NCBI GenBank assembly: GCA_946482515.1
Contig: CAMLRS010000002.1
Span: forward strand, 186,001 to 250,000
Source: an uncultured Flavobacteriales bacterium
Lineage (GTDB): Bacteria; Bacteroidota; Bacteroidia; Flavobacteriales; Crocinitomicaceae
Reading direction: 5' to 3'
Length of the DNA: 64,000 nucleotides
Shown here: one piece after another, positions 49,593 to 58,403 of the stretch
Layout: each line of letters starts with the position of its first letter
Position numbering within the stretch: the first letter of the stretch is position 1
The notes under the pieces: model-generated
The model's input: the letters and a program-made list of their open reading frames with translations, nothing else
Told to the model about the DNA's origin: nothing
Databases searched by the model: none
Translations under genes and position numbers: made by a program

Positions 49593-51914
49593 TTATCGCA
49601 CTACGACCAGTTTTTCTACGATTTCGTTTCCGTTCACAACCAGGTGAACGAGGTATTCACCCGCTTCCAGTGAGGAAATATCCAGCTGGAAACGATTGGA
49701 GCCTTTTTCAAACTGCTGATCGCCCTGCAGGACTGTTTTCATTTTCATATTGTAGACAATGTAACGTCCTGCGGTTGCTGCTGCGAGGTTTTCCAATCCG
49801 ATTGTCACGATTGTGGAAGCCGGGTTCGGTACCAGCGTTACGTCGAGCTTGCCTGTCATGAAGATGGTTTCTTCTCCGATCACATCGCCCGATTTACTGC
49901 GAACACGGTACGTATTCCAGCCATTTCCGGGATTGTTGTCCAGCCATTGTTTTTCGTTGGCTGCTACAGTAGCGAGCTGCTCAAAGTCACCTTCGCTGGT
50001 GCTGCGTTCGATCACCACTTCGTTCGTGGTTCCATCGCTCCAGGAGATTTGCGCTCTTTGTCCTTCCAGCAGGGAACGAACGGAAACCGCGGGTGCCAAT
50101 GCCGATCCTGTCAGCGTGCGCGTAAATGTATAGGTCGCCAGTACGGATTCGCTGGCCGTGTTGCCTGCCGTGCGGTAACCGGTGAATGTGATCGTGATGT
50201 CGTTGCCGCCGTTATCGGTTACTTCTACAACGCCGTATTGACCGGTTGAAGAGCTCGGATTCGGGAACGTTCCACCTTCGCTGTAGGTTCCGCCTTTGGT
50301 CGAGCCGCTGTTGTTGATACCAGCTGCCTGAAATACCGGGTAATCGTTAGGGTTGTTGCTGCCGGTAGAAAAATCGTGGTTGCTGCCGTTGTCGATCGCC
50401 AGCATGTGTGCATCACCGCTAAGGATAAACAGGTTGCGAATGTCGTTATCGCGGAAGAAATTCGCCAGCTCGGTGCGCTCAGCCGTAAATCCGCCCCAGT
50501 TGTCGCTTTGGTTGCCTCCGAATGACACACCGCTTACCCATGCAATGATGAGATCGTTGTCTCGGGCATACAGGCACTGGTTTTTGAACCACGCTTTCTG
50601 TGTGCTGCCCATCAATGTTCCGGAAGCTCGCTCGGAGCGCAGGTCGGAAAGGATAAAATGAACACGACCGATGGTAAATGCCTGGTAGATCGCTACGTTT
50701 CCGGATCCGGCCGCCAGCGGGTAATGCGGTACGTATTCCTGGTAGGATATGCGCGCGTTGGCTTTTCCGACGGATGAACCACCGCTGTTGTTACCGCAAT
50801 AGTCGTGATCATCCCAAACGTGGGCCATGGCGAAATTCTTGAAGAACGCACGACTTGGCGCCTGCGACAGCATGTTTTGCTCGTAGGGCAAACGGTGTAC
50901 GTTGATGTCGGTAGCGGAATTCGGGTTGGCGTAATGGATGTCGCCGGTTGAAAGATGGAACAACGGTGCTTTGTTGTTCATCAGCGTATAGACCTGGTGG
51001 TTGGAGCTAACAGCACACGAGCCTACAGTAAATTTGTACGAAAATGCTCCACTGGCCGGTGTTTTGAACTTCCCGATATCGTCGGAAGAAGTATCGGTTA
51101 CGCCGTTCGACTGGATTCCATAATAATAGGTCGTGTTGGGCGTCAATCCTGTCACGGTCATTTTCGCCATGAGGTTGTTGGAGGAAGAGGCTGTTGCATT
51201 CGCTGAAAGAATCGGGCTGGTCAGCGACGAAGAAGTGCTCACCACCAGTCTGCACGTGGTAGATGCGCTGGTCATTTTCGCTACCACAACCGCCGAAGTT
51301 GGCTGAATAGCGCCGCTCCATTGGTAAACCACTTCGTTGCCGGAGCTGGCTTCAATGCCTGTCAACCCGAAATCGAAGCTGATGTCGGAGCTTGTTCCAC
51401 CCGACTGGTGAATCTCAACAGCAATGGTGTTCGAACCGGTAACAAATGTTCCGACTGGCAGGGTCACTGTGGTAAATGTGGCCCCGTCATCGCTCACCGC
51501 CGTTGAAGCGTTGGTGGTATAAGTAATGGTTCCCGTAGGCATATTGTTGCGGTAGATTTCTGTTCCGTTCACATAAATCACCACACCGTCATCGCGCTTG
51601 ATCTGCATCGAATAGCTGGTAAACAACGAAGCATTGGCAATGGAAACGGTTTTACGGAAATAGGTGGTACGATAACGATTGCTGGTTGGCCCGCCGTTCA
51701 CAACAGTTGCTTCACCGCCGTCGCCGTATCCAAGCTCGGCAGCACCGCTGGCCCATGAACCGTCATTGAAACTGGTGGTTCTCCAGGTTGTTCCCTGGTT
51801 GCTTCCGTTGTCGAGGTATTTCCAGGTCGATCCGGTTGGAACGATCACCTGGTCTGCCCATGAAGCCGATCCCATACAAAAGCTGGCAATCGCAATCAGT
51901 AATCTCTTTTTCAT
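49593..51914 (-). CDS. PhoD-like metallophosphatase, T9SS type A cargo
   Basis: 773 aa. Signal peptide 1-20; a beta-sandwich (about 25-190) with SYSMQIKRDDGVVIYVNGTE; a fibronectin-like N-domain (about 190-290); the PhoD core: HLSTGDIHYANPNS, AMAHVWDDHDYCGNN and FILSGDAHMLAI supply the metal ligands; and a type A sorting domain at about 695-773 ending EIVEKLVVVR. Probably a secreted, surface-bound phosphatase or phosphodiesterase. Exact substrate and metal (Ca/Fe for PhoD) are not determinable. Confidence 0.9.
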   Translation of the reverse strand: MKKRLLIAIASFCMGSASWADQVIVPTGSTWKYLDNGSNQGTTWRTTSFNDGSWASGAAELGYGDGGEATVVNGGPTSNRYRTTYFRKTVSIANASLFTSYSMQIKRDDGVVIYVNGTEIYRNNMPTGTITYTTNASTAVSDDGATFTTVTLPVGTFVTGSNTIAVEIHQSGGTSSDISFDFGLTGIEASSGNEVVYQWSGAIQPTSAVVVAKMTSASTTCRLVVSTSSSLTSPILSANATASSSNNLMAKMTVTGLTPNTTYYYGIQSNGVTDTSSDDIGKFKTPASGAFSYKFTVGSCAVSSNHQVYTLMNNKAPLFHLSTGDIHYANPNSATDINVHRLPYEQNMLSQAPSRAFFKNFAMAHVWDDHDYCGNNSGGSSVGKANARISYQEYVPHYPLAAGSGNVAIYQAFTIGRVHFILSDLRSERASGTLMGSTQKAWFKNQCLYARDNDLIIAWVSGVSFGGNQSDNWGGFTAERTELANFFRDNDIRNLFILSGDAHMLAIDNGSNHDFSTGSNNPNDYPVFQAAGINNSGSTKGGTYSEGGTFPNPSSSTGQYGVVEVTDNGGNDITITFTGYRTAGNTASESVLATYTFTRTLTGSALAPAVSVRSLLEGQRAQISWSDGTTNEVVIERSTSEGDFEQLATVAANEKQWLDNNPGNGWNTYRVRSKSGDVIGEETIFMTGKLDVTLVPNPASTIVTIGLENLAAATAGRYIVYNMKMKTVLQGDQQFEKGSNRFQLDISSLEAGEYLVHLVVNGNEIVEKLVVVR

Positions 51915-52046
51915 AAGTGTTATTTTTTATGCAAAGAGAACCAACTGAATCGTTTTAGCTATTTAAGGTGAAATCAACAAATTGCAAAGCGTTCATCACC
52001 GGAATTTAAAGTCTGAAATGAACACCCGGGAAGGTAATTCCCTATC

Positions 52047-52385
52047 CTAGCGTTTTACAGCGAAGTAGACCTGCGCCCGCGCCACGTGTTTGTTCTTCGG
52101 ATTGGCATTCACGATGATGAGGTAGCATGCCAGGTTGGACAGTTTCCAGTCGTGGATGAGCGCCGTGCGGTCGTAGCGGTAAACGGAACGAAAATGATCG
52201 TCGACAGTGATCGCAAGTGTTTCACAAACCCGTAAGGCCCGCTGCAAGGCTGTTTCAAAATCGTCATCGTCCTCATCGAAAGCCAGCACTTCCTTCAGAT
52301 CACTGGCATACATATGAACGCCGCCACCTTCGTTCCAGTGAAACGAATGGTAGGTATATTCCCATGGATCATAAACTTTAAGCAT
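52047..52385 (-). CDS. Short DinD / BRO-N-like protein
   Basis: 112 aa that aligns, by eye, with the N-terminal half of DNA-damage-inducible protein [21 protein letters not shown] corresponds to the SARQLGKLLGYSEYRHF region, [14 protein letters not shown] to the KEACENSGHTIDDHF region, and [19 protein letters not shown] to its LSRYACYLVVQNGDP. Full DinD is about 275 aa; the C-terminal half is missing. It overlaps the J-protein gene by 8 nt, taking the place usually held by the CbpM modulator. No CbpM-type (MerR-like) pattern was found. Confidence 0.72.
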   Translation of the reverse strand: MLKVYDPWEYTYHSFHWNEGGGVHMYASDLKEVLAFDEDDDDFETALQRALRVCETLAITVDDHFRSVYRYDRTALIHDWKLSNLACYLIIVNANPKNKHVARAQVYFAVKR

Positions 52386-53271
52386 GACTTTCTATTGTTT
52401 GGTGAAGGATTTGTTCGAGCTGCTGCACGGCTTCCGGCGAAAGTCCTTTCGGGACGATCAGCTTCACGCGCACGTACAGGTCTCCGTATTCCTGTTTTTT
52501 GCCGAAACGCGGCATGCCTTTTCCTTTCAATCGGAGCAGCTTTCCTGAATCGGTTTCTTTTGGAATTGTAAGCTGTACCGGTTCGCCCAGGGTTTGTACA
52601 CGTACTTTTCCGCCGGCAATTGCCGTGAATACATCCACAGCTGCTTCCGTATAGAGATCGTCGTCTTTGCGCTCAAAACCGGCTTTTTCCGGAACTGTGA
52701 CGCGAATCAATACATCGCCCCGTTCACCGCCATTGGCTCCCGGTCCGCCTTTTCCGCGCACGCGCAGCAGCTGACCGTCGCGGACACCTTTGAAGGTCAT
52801 GCGGATCTGTTCACCATTGACGTCCATCAACCGTTGGGTGCCGACATAAGCTTCATCAAGCGTGATCGTAACGGCAGCTTCGTAGTCGGCACCTTTATAG
52901 GCACGGTTTCCCTGCTGTCCATAACGACTGCCAAACAAGGACTCGAAAAAATCGGAAAACTGGCTGCTGTCGCCACTGAAAAATTCTTCCCCCGAAGATT
53001 GGAACGGTCCGCCACCATAAGCGCCTTCGCCAGCCCGTTGCTCGTACTGTTTCCAGTTCGCACCGAGCTCGTCGTATTTCTTGCGCCTTTCGGGATCTCC
53101 TAATACTTCATAGGCTTCATTGACGGACTTGAATTTCTCTTCCGCTTCTTTATCGCCTGACGCTTTGTCCGGATGGTATTTCATCGCCAGCTTGCGGTAT
53201 GCCTTTTTGATCTCGTCCTGTGTCGCGGTCTTCGGCACGCCCAATACCTGGTAGTAATCCGTGAATTTCAT
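52378..53271 (-). CDS. CbpA-like J-domain protein
   Basis: 297 aa. N-terminal J domain with H33-P-D35 ([18 protein letters not shown]), G/F-rich stretch (about 70-105), then the two beta-sandwich client domains; no zinc-finger, so CbpA-type (curved-DNA-binding co-chaperone) rather than DnaJ. It stimulates DnaK ATPase and binds DNA in relatives. The 8-nt overlap couples it to the DinD-like gene. Confidence 0.9.
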   Translation of the reverse strand: MKFTDYYQVLGVPKTATQDEIKKAYRKLAMKYHPDKASGDKEAEEKFKSVNEAYEVLGDPERRKKYDELGANWKQYEQRAGEGAYGGGPFQSSGEEFFSGDSSQFSDFFESLFGSRYGQQGNRAYKGADYEAAVTITLDEAYVGTQRLMDVNGEQIRMTFKGVRDGQLLRVRGKGGPGANGGERGDVLIRVTVPEKAGFERKDDDLYTEAAVDVFTAIAGGKVRVQTLGEPVQLTIPKETDSGKLLRLKGKGMPRFGKKQEYGDLYVRVKLIVPKGLSPEAVQQLEQILHQTIESHA

Positions 53272-53415
53272 GGGTATCGCAATTCCACTATAAGTTACCG
53301 AAAAGGCTTGTGGAAAGCGATGGGTTTAGGATTTTTTTTGATAACCGCAGAGCTTATATGCCGATGGTGGTCATTGAGAGATCACGACTGAAGACTGGAG
53401 ACCGGAAAACTGAAG

Positions 53416-54216
53416 CTACTCCCCAAGCTTAATATGAAACCCTGCCGAAGAGCTGAACACCATTTTGCGGATATTCACCGGCGGACGGCTGTCGTAGAAG
53501 AAGTTGTATTCCATGCGCAGGTCGACGCGCTTGAGCACGTGGAAGCTGATTGTATACTGCCCGAGCACGCGGTAATCCTTGAAATTCGACCAAAGCGGCT
53601 GTACGTACGTTGCGGCTGTAAACGCCCAGCCTTTTTTCGTGTCGATGAACCACGAAAGGTAATTGCTCCAGCGGAAACCGCGGTTGATGACATCGTCGGT
53701 CTGCAATTCTTCGTATTCGTAAAAGGTCGATGTTCCGGCAAAAAAGCGGACGCCGTTTTTATCCAGGAATTTCCAGCGCAGTCCTGTTCCCGTCAACGCG
53801 CGCACTTTCTGATTCAGCAGCTGGTTGTACTGCACCTGCGCATACGATTCCCATTTCCACGGACTGTTGAACAAGCGGTAGGCATAGCGGAAATGCGACA
53901 TGCCCGAATTGGCATAGGTTTGTCCTTCGCCGCGCGTGTACGAAAGGTCGCACAGCAACAGGTAATAATGCTTGCGGGTTTTGTACTGCACACGCGGCCG
54001 GAATCCATAGGAATAAAACAGCTTGTCGTTCTGAACGGCCGAGAAACCGCCATCCAGCGCGCCGCTCCAGCCGGACGTATCATCGTAAATGCGCTTGTTT
54101 TCGATGTTGACGACCTGGGAAAGGCTCAACAGAGGGAAAATGAGCAACAGCATGAAGATTATGACCGCTGAAACCCAATGAAACCGGGAGTTCCACGTAA
54201 TATTACGTTTTTGCAT
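53416..54216 (-). CDS. DUF481/YdiY-like outer membrane protein
   Basis: 266 aa from MQKRNITWNSRFHWV; a hydrophobic stretch (about 17-33) acts as signal peptide ending LLSLSQ. Beta-barrel pattern: alternating aromatic strands, ending SSSAGFHIKLGE. DUF481-type barrel of unknown function. The start is uncertain: codons 1-9 lie in the ACGTAATATTACGT repeat at 54194, and an ATG at 54153 would give a shorter form. Downstream of the lptF/G-type gene by 53 nt, same orientation. Confidence 0.72.
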   Translation of the reverse strand: MQKRNITWNSRFHWVSAVIIFMLLLIFPLLSLSQVVNIENKRIYDDTSGWSGALDGGFSAVQNDKLFYSYGFRPRVQYKTRKHYYLLLCDLSYTRGEGQTYANSGMSHFRYAYRLFNSPWKWESYAQVQYNQLLNQKVRALTGTGLRWKFLDKNGVRFFAGTSTFYEYEELQTDDVINRGFRWSNYLSWFIDTKKGWAFTAATYVQPLWSNFKDYRVLGQYTISFHVLKRVDLRMEYNFFYDSRPPVNIRKMVFSSSAGFHIKLGE

Positions 54217-54236
54217 TATTGCATTATTGCGAAGTG
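54194..54236. repeat. ACGTAATATTACGT palindrome with GCATTATTGC copies
   Basis: The 14-bp palindrome (54195-54208) is followed by tttttgcattattgcattattgcgaag. A near-copy is at 14970. The DUF481 start codon lies within it. Confidence 0.5.
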
Positions 54237-54268
54237 GGTCAGCGTTGATTATTCCGGGTTTCATTCTT

Positions 54269-55390
54269 TTATTTAGGCGCAATACGATACAGGAAATAAG
54301 CCATCACCCCAAAAACGATGTTCGGCATCCAAACCGCCAGAACAGGTGGGAACCCGACTTTGATCGCTGCAACAGTCGTGATCTTCATCGCGAAAATGTA
54401 GACGAACACGAATGCCAGTCCGATGGCAATATTCACTCCGATCCCGCCGCGTTTTTTCCGGCTGGAAACGGCCACGCCGATCAACGTGAGCACATAAGTC
54501 GCAAACGGATAGCTGGTGCGCTGGTACAGCTCGATCTCGAACATCGGTACGTTCGGATTGCCTTTTTCTTTTTCTTTCCGGATAAAGGTCTTGAGCTCCG
54601 TATAAGTCATGGCTTCGGCCACGTTATCGCGCTGGGCCATTTCATCGATGCGGAACGGGAAAATCGTATCCTTGGTCTTCCCTTCCATGATCGAGTCGTT
54701 CCGGAAAACGGTAAGCTTGTTCCCTTCTTCGTCGACGGTATCTTTCGGCAATGTGATGACGCGCTCCCAATAGTCGTTCAGCGTCCATTTATAGGTTCCA
54801 GGCGTCCCGGTTGCCGTGCGGGCTTTCAGGAAACGGATCTGGTTGTCATTCTCGTCGAATTTCTGTATCACGAATTCGTTGATGATGTGCCCGTTGGAAA
54901 TGTAATTCGTAAAGCTCACAAACTCGTGGTTTGGGAATTCGGCATGGTAATTCTCCACCAGCAAGCGGTCGCGGTAGTATTTGTCTTCGAAATCGAGACG
55001 CACCTGGTTGGAGCGCGGCAATACGAAGTGATTGAGCACAAACGACAGGATCATGAGGATCGTGGCTGCGATCATGTAAGGACGAAGCATCCGTATGAAC
55101 GGCCGGCCGCTGTTAAGAATGGGAATGATCTCCGTGTCCTGCGCCATTTTCGCTGTAAACCAGATCACGGCGATGAAAATGATCATCGAGGAAAAGGTAT
55201 TGCCGTAATAGACCAGGAAGTTGACATAATAACCAAAAATGATCTCGCTGATCGGCGCCTGGTTCTCGATGAACTCAGCCAATCGCTCCGAGAGGTCGAA
55301 TACCATCGCCAGCAACATGATCACGCCCAGCATAAAGAAGAAGGTCGTGAGGAACTTGCGAATGATATAACGATCGAGGATTTTCAGCAT
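54269..55390 (-). CDS. LptF/LptG-family permease
   Basis: 373 aa, six transmembrane helices (first MLKILDRYIIRKFLTTFFFM, last IAPK-ending) with a periplasmic beta-jellyroll between helices 3 and 4. Inner-membrane component of lipopolysaccharide export. It starts 10 nt after tgt in the same direction, an arrangement I regard as conserved in the phylum (recall, not checked). Only one LptF/G gene is here; the partner is elsewhere. F versus G cannot be decided. Confidence 0.88.
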   Translation of the reverse strand: MLKILDRYIIRKFLTTFFFMLGVIMLLAMVFDLSERLAEFIENQAPISEIIFGYYVNFLVYYGNTFSSMIIFIAVIWFTAKMAQDTEIIPILNSGRPFIRMLRPYMIAATILMILSFVLNHFVLPRSNQVRLDFEDKYYRDRLLVENYHAEFPNHEFVSFTNYISNGHIINEFVIQKFDENDNQIRFLKARTATGTPGTYKWTLNDYWERVITLPKDTVDEEGNKLTVFRNDSIMEGKTKDTIFPFRIDEMAQRDNVAEAMTYTELKTFIRKEKEKGNPNVPMFEIELYQRTSYPFATYVLTLIGVAVSSRKKRGGIGVNIAIGLAFVFVYIFAMKITTVAAIKVGFPPVLAVWMPNIVFGVMAYFLYRIAPK

Positions 55391-55399
55391 ATGCTAAAA

Positions 55400-56530
55400 T
55401 TACAATCTTCGGCCCAATTTCACCACCATCTGGTCTTTCCAGCTGCGGAACGAACCGTCGAGGATGCGCACGCGGGCTTCTTTCACCAACGCTAAATAAA
55501 AAGCAAGATTGTGGATCGTCGCAATCTGGATGGCAAGGTTTTCCTTGGCTTTCACGAGGTGATGCAGGTAGGCTTTGCTGTAAACCTGGTCTACATAAGC
55601 CGTTCCGTTCGGATCGACGGGTGAAAAATCTTTCTCCCATTTCTGGTTCTTGATGTTGATCGTTCCTTCGGAAGTGAACAACATCCCATGACGGGCATTT
55701 CGCGACGGCATCACGCAGTCGAACATATCGACACCCAATGCAATCGCTTCCAGGATATTTACCGGTGTTCCTACACCCATCAGGTAGCGCGGACGGTCCT
55801 GCGGCAAAATGGAACAAACGAGGTCGGTCATGCTGTACAGGTCTTCATCCGGCTCGCCCACCGACAAACCACCGATTGCATTGCCGAAAGCGCCCTGCTC
55901 GGCAATAAATTCCGCCGATTCTTTTCGCAAATCGGGATAAACGCTTCCCTGAACAATTGGGAACAGTGCCTGGTCGTGACCGTATTTCGGCTGTGTGTTT
56001 TCAAATTGGGTGATGCAGCGCTTCAGCCAGCGATGTGTCATATGCATCGACCGTTTCGCATAATTATAATCACAAGGATACGGCGTGCATTCGTCAAAAG
56101 CCATGATGATATCGGCACCGATCGTACGCTGTACGTCGATCGCGTGTTCCGGGCTGAAAAAGTGATAGCTGCCGTTGATGTGCGACTGGAAACGCACACC
56201 TTCTTCAACGATTTTGCGCGCACCTGCCAGCGAATACACCTGGTAGCCGCCGCTATCGGTCAAAATCGGGCGCTCCCAGTTGATAAACTGGTGCAAACCG
56301 CCGGCCGCCTCGATGATTTCCATTCCCGGACGCATGTACAAGTGGTACGTGTTGCCCAGGATGATCTGCGCCTGCACATCGTCGCGCAATTCCTGCTGGT
56401 GTACCCCTTTAACGGTTCCCTGCGTACCAACCGGCATGAAAATCGGTGTTTCAATCGTTCCGTGATCTGTATGGAGGAGACCGGCGCGCGCTTTGGATTG
56501 CGAATCGGTGTGTTTCAGCTCGAAGTGCAT
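55400..56530 (-). CDS. tgt: tRNA-guanine transglycosylase without zinc cysteines
   Basis: 376 aa from MHFELKHTDSQSKARAG. Exchanges G34 for preQ1 in tRNA (queuosine pathway). Catalytic motifs: TDSGGYQVYSL, then GIGTPVNI-like GVGTPVNILEAIALGVD and MFDCVMPSRNARHG with the nucleophilic Asp. The usual zinc motif CxCxxC (as in DPECDCYTC) reads DPNGTAYVD, so its three Cys are missing, while the downstream HNL motif is kept. Start at 56530; the longer frame adds no Tgt sequence. Gene order tgt, LptF/G-type, DUF481. Confidence 0.9.
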   Translation of the reverse strand: MHFELKHTDSQSKARAGLLHTDHGTIETPIFMPVGTQGTVKGVHQQELRDDVQAQIILGNTYHLYMRPGMEIIEAAGGLHQFINWERPILTDSGGYQVYSLAGARKIVEEGVRFQSHINGSYHFFSPEHAIDVQRTIGADIIMAFDECTPYPCDYNYAKRSMHMTHRWLKRCITQFENTQPKYGHDQALFPIVQGSVYPDLRKESAEFIAEQGAFGNAIGGLSVGEPDEDLYSMTDLVCSILPQDRPRYLMGVGTPVNILEAIALGVDMFDCVMPSRNARHGMLFTSEGTINIKNQKWEKDFSPVDPNGTAYVDQVYSKAYLHHLVKAKENLAIQIATIHNLAFYLALVKEARVRILDGSFRSWKDQMVVKLGRRL

Positions 56531-56609
56531 AAATCTGTTGAAAAATAACCGGCGCAAAGATAAGGGGATTTCACAAAGCGCTCCATCTTTGTGCACAAGA
56601 ACAGCACGC

Positions 56610-57743
56610 ATGAAATTCATACCGGAACTCGACACTCCTTTTATTTTTTACACTTTCTGGATTTTCGCCGGTTTCTGCTTCCTGCAATTGCTGTATACGA
56701 TCCTGTTTTTCGGGCGACTGGCCTACTACAAGCAACGACCGGCCAATTCTTCGCTGCCACCGATTTCCGTAGTGATCGCCGCACGCAACGAATCCGATAA
56801 CCTGTTTGAAAACCTCCCAAAGATCCTGGGACAGAACTACCCGCAATTTGAAGTCGTGGTGGTCAACCACCAATCCGTCGATGATACGAAGCACTTGCTC
56901 GGCGCCCTGCAGCGCGAACATAAAAACCTCGTGGTGATGGAAATTGGCCGGAGCAAACACATGATGGCCAGCAAAAAGCTTCCACTCACACTCGGCATCA
57001 AAAAAGCGCAGTACGAGCACCTTGTTATGACAGATGCCGATTGCAGTCCGGCGGGAGATTTGTGGCTCCGGCGCATGGCCGAGCAGTTCAATGATCAAAA
57101 ACAGATCGTGCTGGGCTTTGGACCTTACAAGGAAACAAAAGGCTTCCTGAACAAGATCATCCGTTTCGATACGATCATGATCGCGGTGCATTATTTCAGT
57201 ATGGCGATCAACCGTTTGCCCTATATGGGCGTGGGGCGCAATATTGCCTATACGAAAACAGTGTTCAACGGTGTGAGCGGTTTCAAATCGCATTATTCCG
57301 TTGCCTCCGGCGACGATGATCTGTTTGTGCAGGATGCAGCCCGTAAACGCAATTATACCATACAGCTTTCGCCCGACAGCTTTATGTACAGCGACGCCAA
57401 GGAAACGTGGGAAACATGGACAATGCAAAAAGCGCGTCATTACACCACAGCACCGTATTACCGGGTTTTCAAGAAAGCATTGTTAGGAATCTATCCGTTT
57501 ACCCTGCTGATGCTGCTGGTTTGCTTCGTTATTTTGATGCTGCAACCGGAATGGCGTATCCATGCCGGTGCCGGATTCGGTTTGGTCTTCCTGCTGAAAT
57601 GGTGGCTTATGGGCCGCTGCTTCAGTCGTTTCAGGGGAAAAGGCTTTGTGGCATTGCTGCCCTTCCTTGATCTCCTGTACGTGGTGATCATGCCGTTCTT
57701 TTATTATTCAACGCTGCAAAAAAGAACTTCGTCATGGAAGTAG
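56610..57743 (+). CDS. Membrane-bound family 2 glycosyltransferase
   Basis: 377 aa. An N-terminal membrane helix (about 8-30, FYTFWIFAGFCFLQLLYTIL) precedes the GT-A domain: SVVIAARNESDNLFENLP, VMTDADCSP (DxD) and an QxxRW-type region near EKARHYTTAP-like KARHYTTAPYYR. Two or three helices follow at the C-terminus. It probably makes a membrane or surface polymer; the sugar is unknown. It overlaps the sigma factor gene by 10 nt, so both belong to one transcript. Confidence 0.85.
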   Translation: MKFIPELDTPFIFYTFWIFAGFCFLQLLYTILFFGRLAYYKQRPANSSLPPISVVIAARNESDNLFENLPKILGQNYPQFEVVVVNHQSVDDTKHLLGALQREHKNLVVMEIGRSKHMMASKKLPLTLGIKKAQYEHLVMTDADCSPAGDLWLRRMAEQFNDQKQIVLGFGPYKETKGFLNKIIRFDTIMIAVHYFSMAINRLPYMGVGRNIAYTKTVFNGVSGFKSHYSVASGDDDLFVQDAARKRNYTIQLSPDSFMYSDAKETWETWTMQKARHYTTAPYYRVFKKALLGIYPFTLLMLLVCFVILMLQPEWRIHAGAGFGLVFLLKWWLMGRCFSRFRGKGFVALLPFLDLLYVVIMPFFYYSTLQKRTSSWK

Positions 57744-58339
57744 GTGAGCATTTATCCGAAAAAGCACGAGCAGATCTGCTCCTGGTAGATGCTGCGCGCA
57801 ACGGCGATCAGGCGGCCTTTGCCACATTGATGGAACGCTACCGCGAATCCATTTACTACATGATGATGAAAATGGTGCGCAACACCGACGATGCCGATGA
57901 TCTCACGATCGAAGCCTTCGGAAAAGCGTTCAGTCGCCTCGACCAATATTCCCCAAGCTTCGCGTTCAGCACCTGGTTGTTCAAGATCGCTTCTAATAAC
58001 TGTATCGATTTCATCCGGAAAAAGCGCATCAAGCTCACGTCCATGGACACCGGCTACACGAACGAAGACGGTGAAAGTATTACCATCGACGCGCGTTCGG
58101 TGACCCGCGATCCGGAGGAAACGATCATCCACAACCAGAAAGTGAAGCACATGCGTCACCTGGTGAGCAAGCTCAAGCCGCGTTACCGCGAGCTGATCGA
58201 AAAGCGCTATTTTGAAGAGCTCAGCTACGAAGAGATCGCCGATGAGCTGAACCTGCCGCTCGGCACCGTCAAAGCGCAATTATTCCGCGCCCGTGACTTC
58301 CTGGCCCAGATGATGGAGCAAACGAAAGACGCTATTTAA
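57734..58339 (+). CDS. Sigma-70 family (ECF-like) sigma factor
   Basis: 201 aa. Region 2: FATLMERYRESIYYMMMKMV and DADDLTIEAFGKAFSRLDQY; region 4: LKPRYRELIEKRYFEELSYE followed by EIADELNLPLGTVKAQLFRA. The start codon is within the glycosyltransferase gene. No anti-sigma gene follows; a short gap with a GATGTTGAAT inverted repeat separates it from the convergent acyl-CoA ligase. Confidence 0.9.
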   Translation: MEVGEHLSEKARADLLLVDAARNGDQAAFATLMERYRESIYYMMMKMVRNTDDADDLTIEAFGKAFSRLDQYSPSFAFSTWLFKIASNNCIDFIRKKRIKLTSMDTGYTNEDGESITIDARSVTRDPEETIIHNQKVKHMRHLVSKLKPRYRELIEKRYFEELSYEEIADELNLPLGTVKAQLFRARDFLAQMMEQTKDAI

Positions 58340-58348
58340 GCGATTTTT

Positions 58349-58391
58349 GATGTTGAATGCTTGATTTTTGATGAACGACTAATTCAACATC
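58349..58391. terminator. Inverted repeat between convergent sigma and acyl-CoA ligase genes
   Basis: GATGTTGAAT and ATTCAACATC form a perfect 10-bp stem with a 23-nt loop; no T-run follows, so termination is uncertain. The sequence belongs to the 'CATCAAACATTCAACATC' word family. Confidence 0.4.
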
Positions 58392-58403
58392 AACCATTAA
58401 ACA

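Noticed and set aside
54227..55495. 422-codon plus-strand frame over the LptF/G-type and tgt genes
   Set aside because: Long but antisense to two well-recognised proteins; His/Arg-rich translation typical of antisense frames in this composition.
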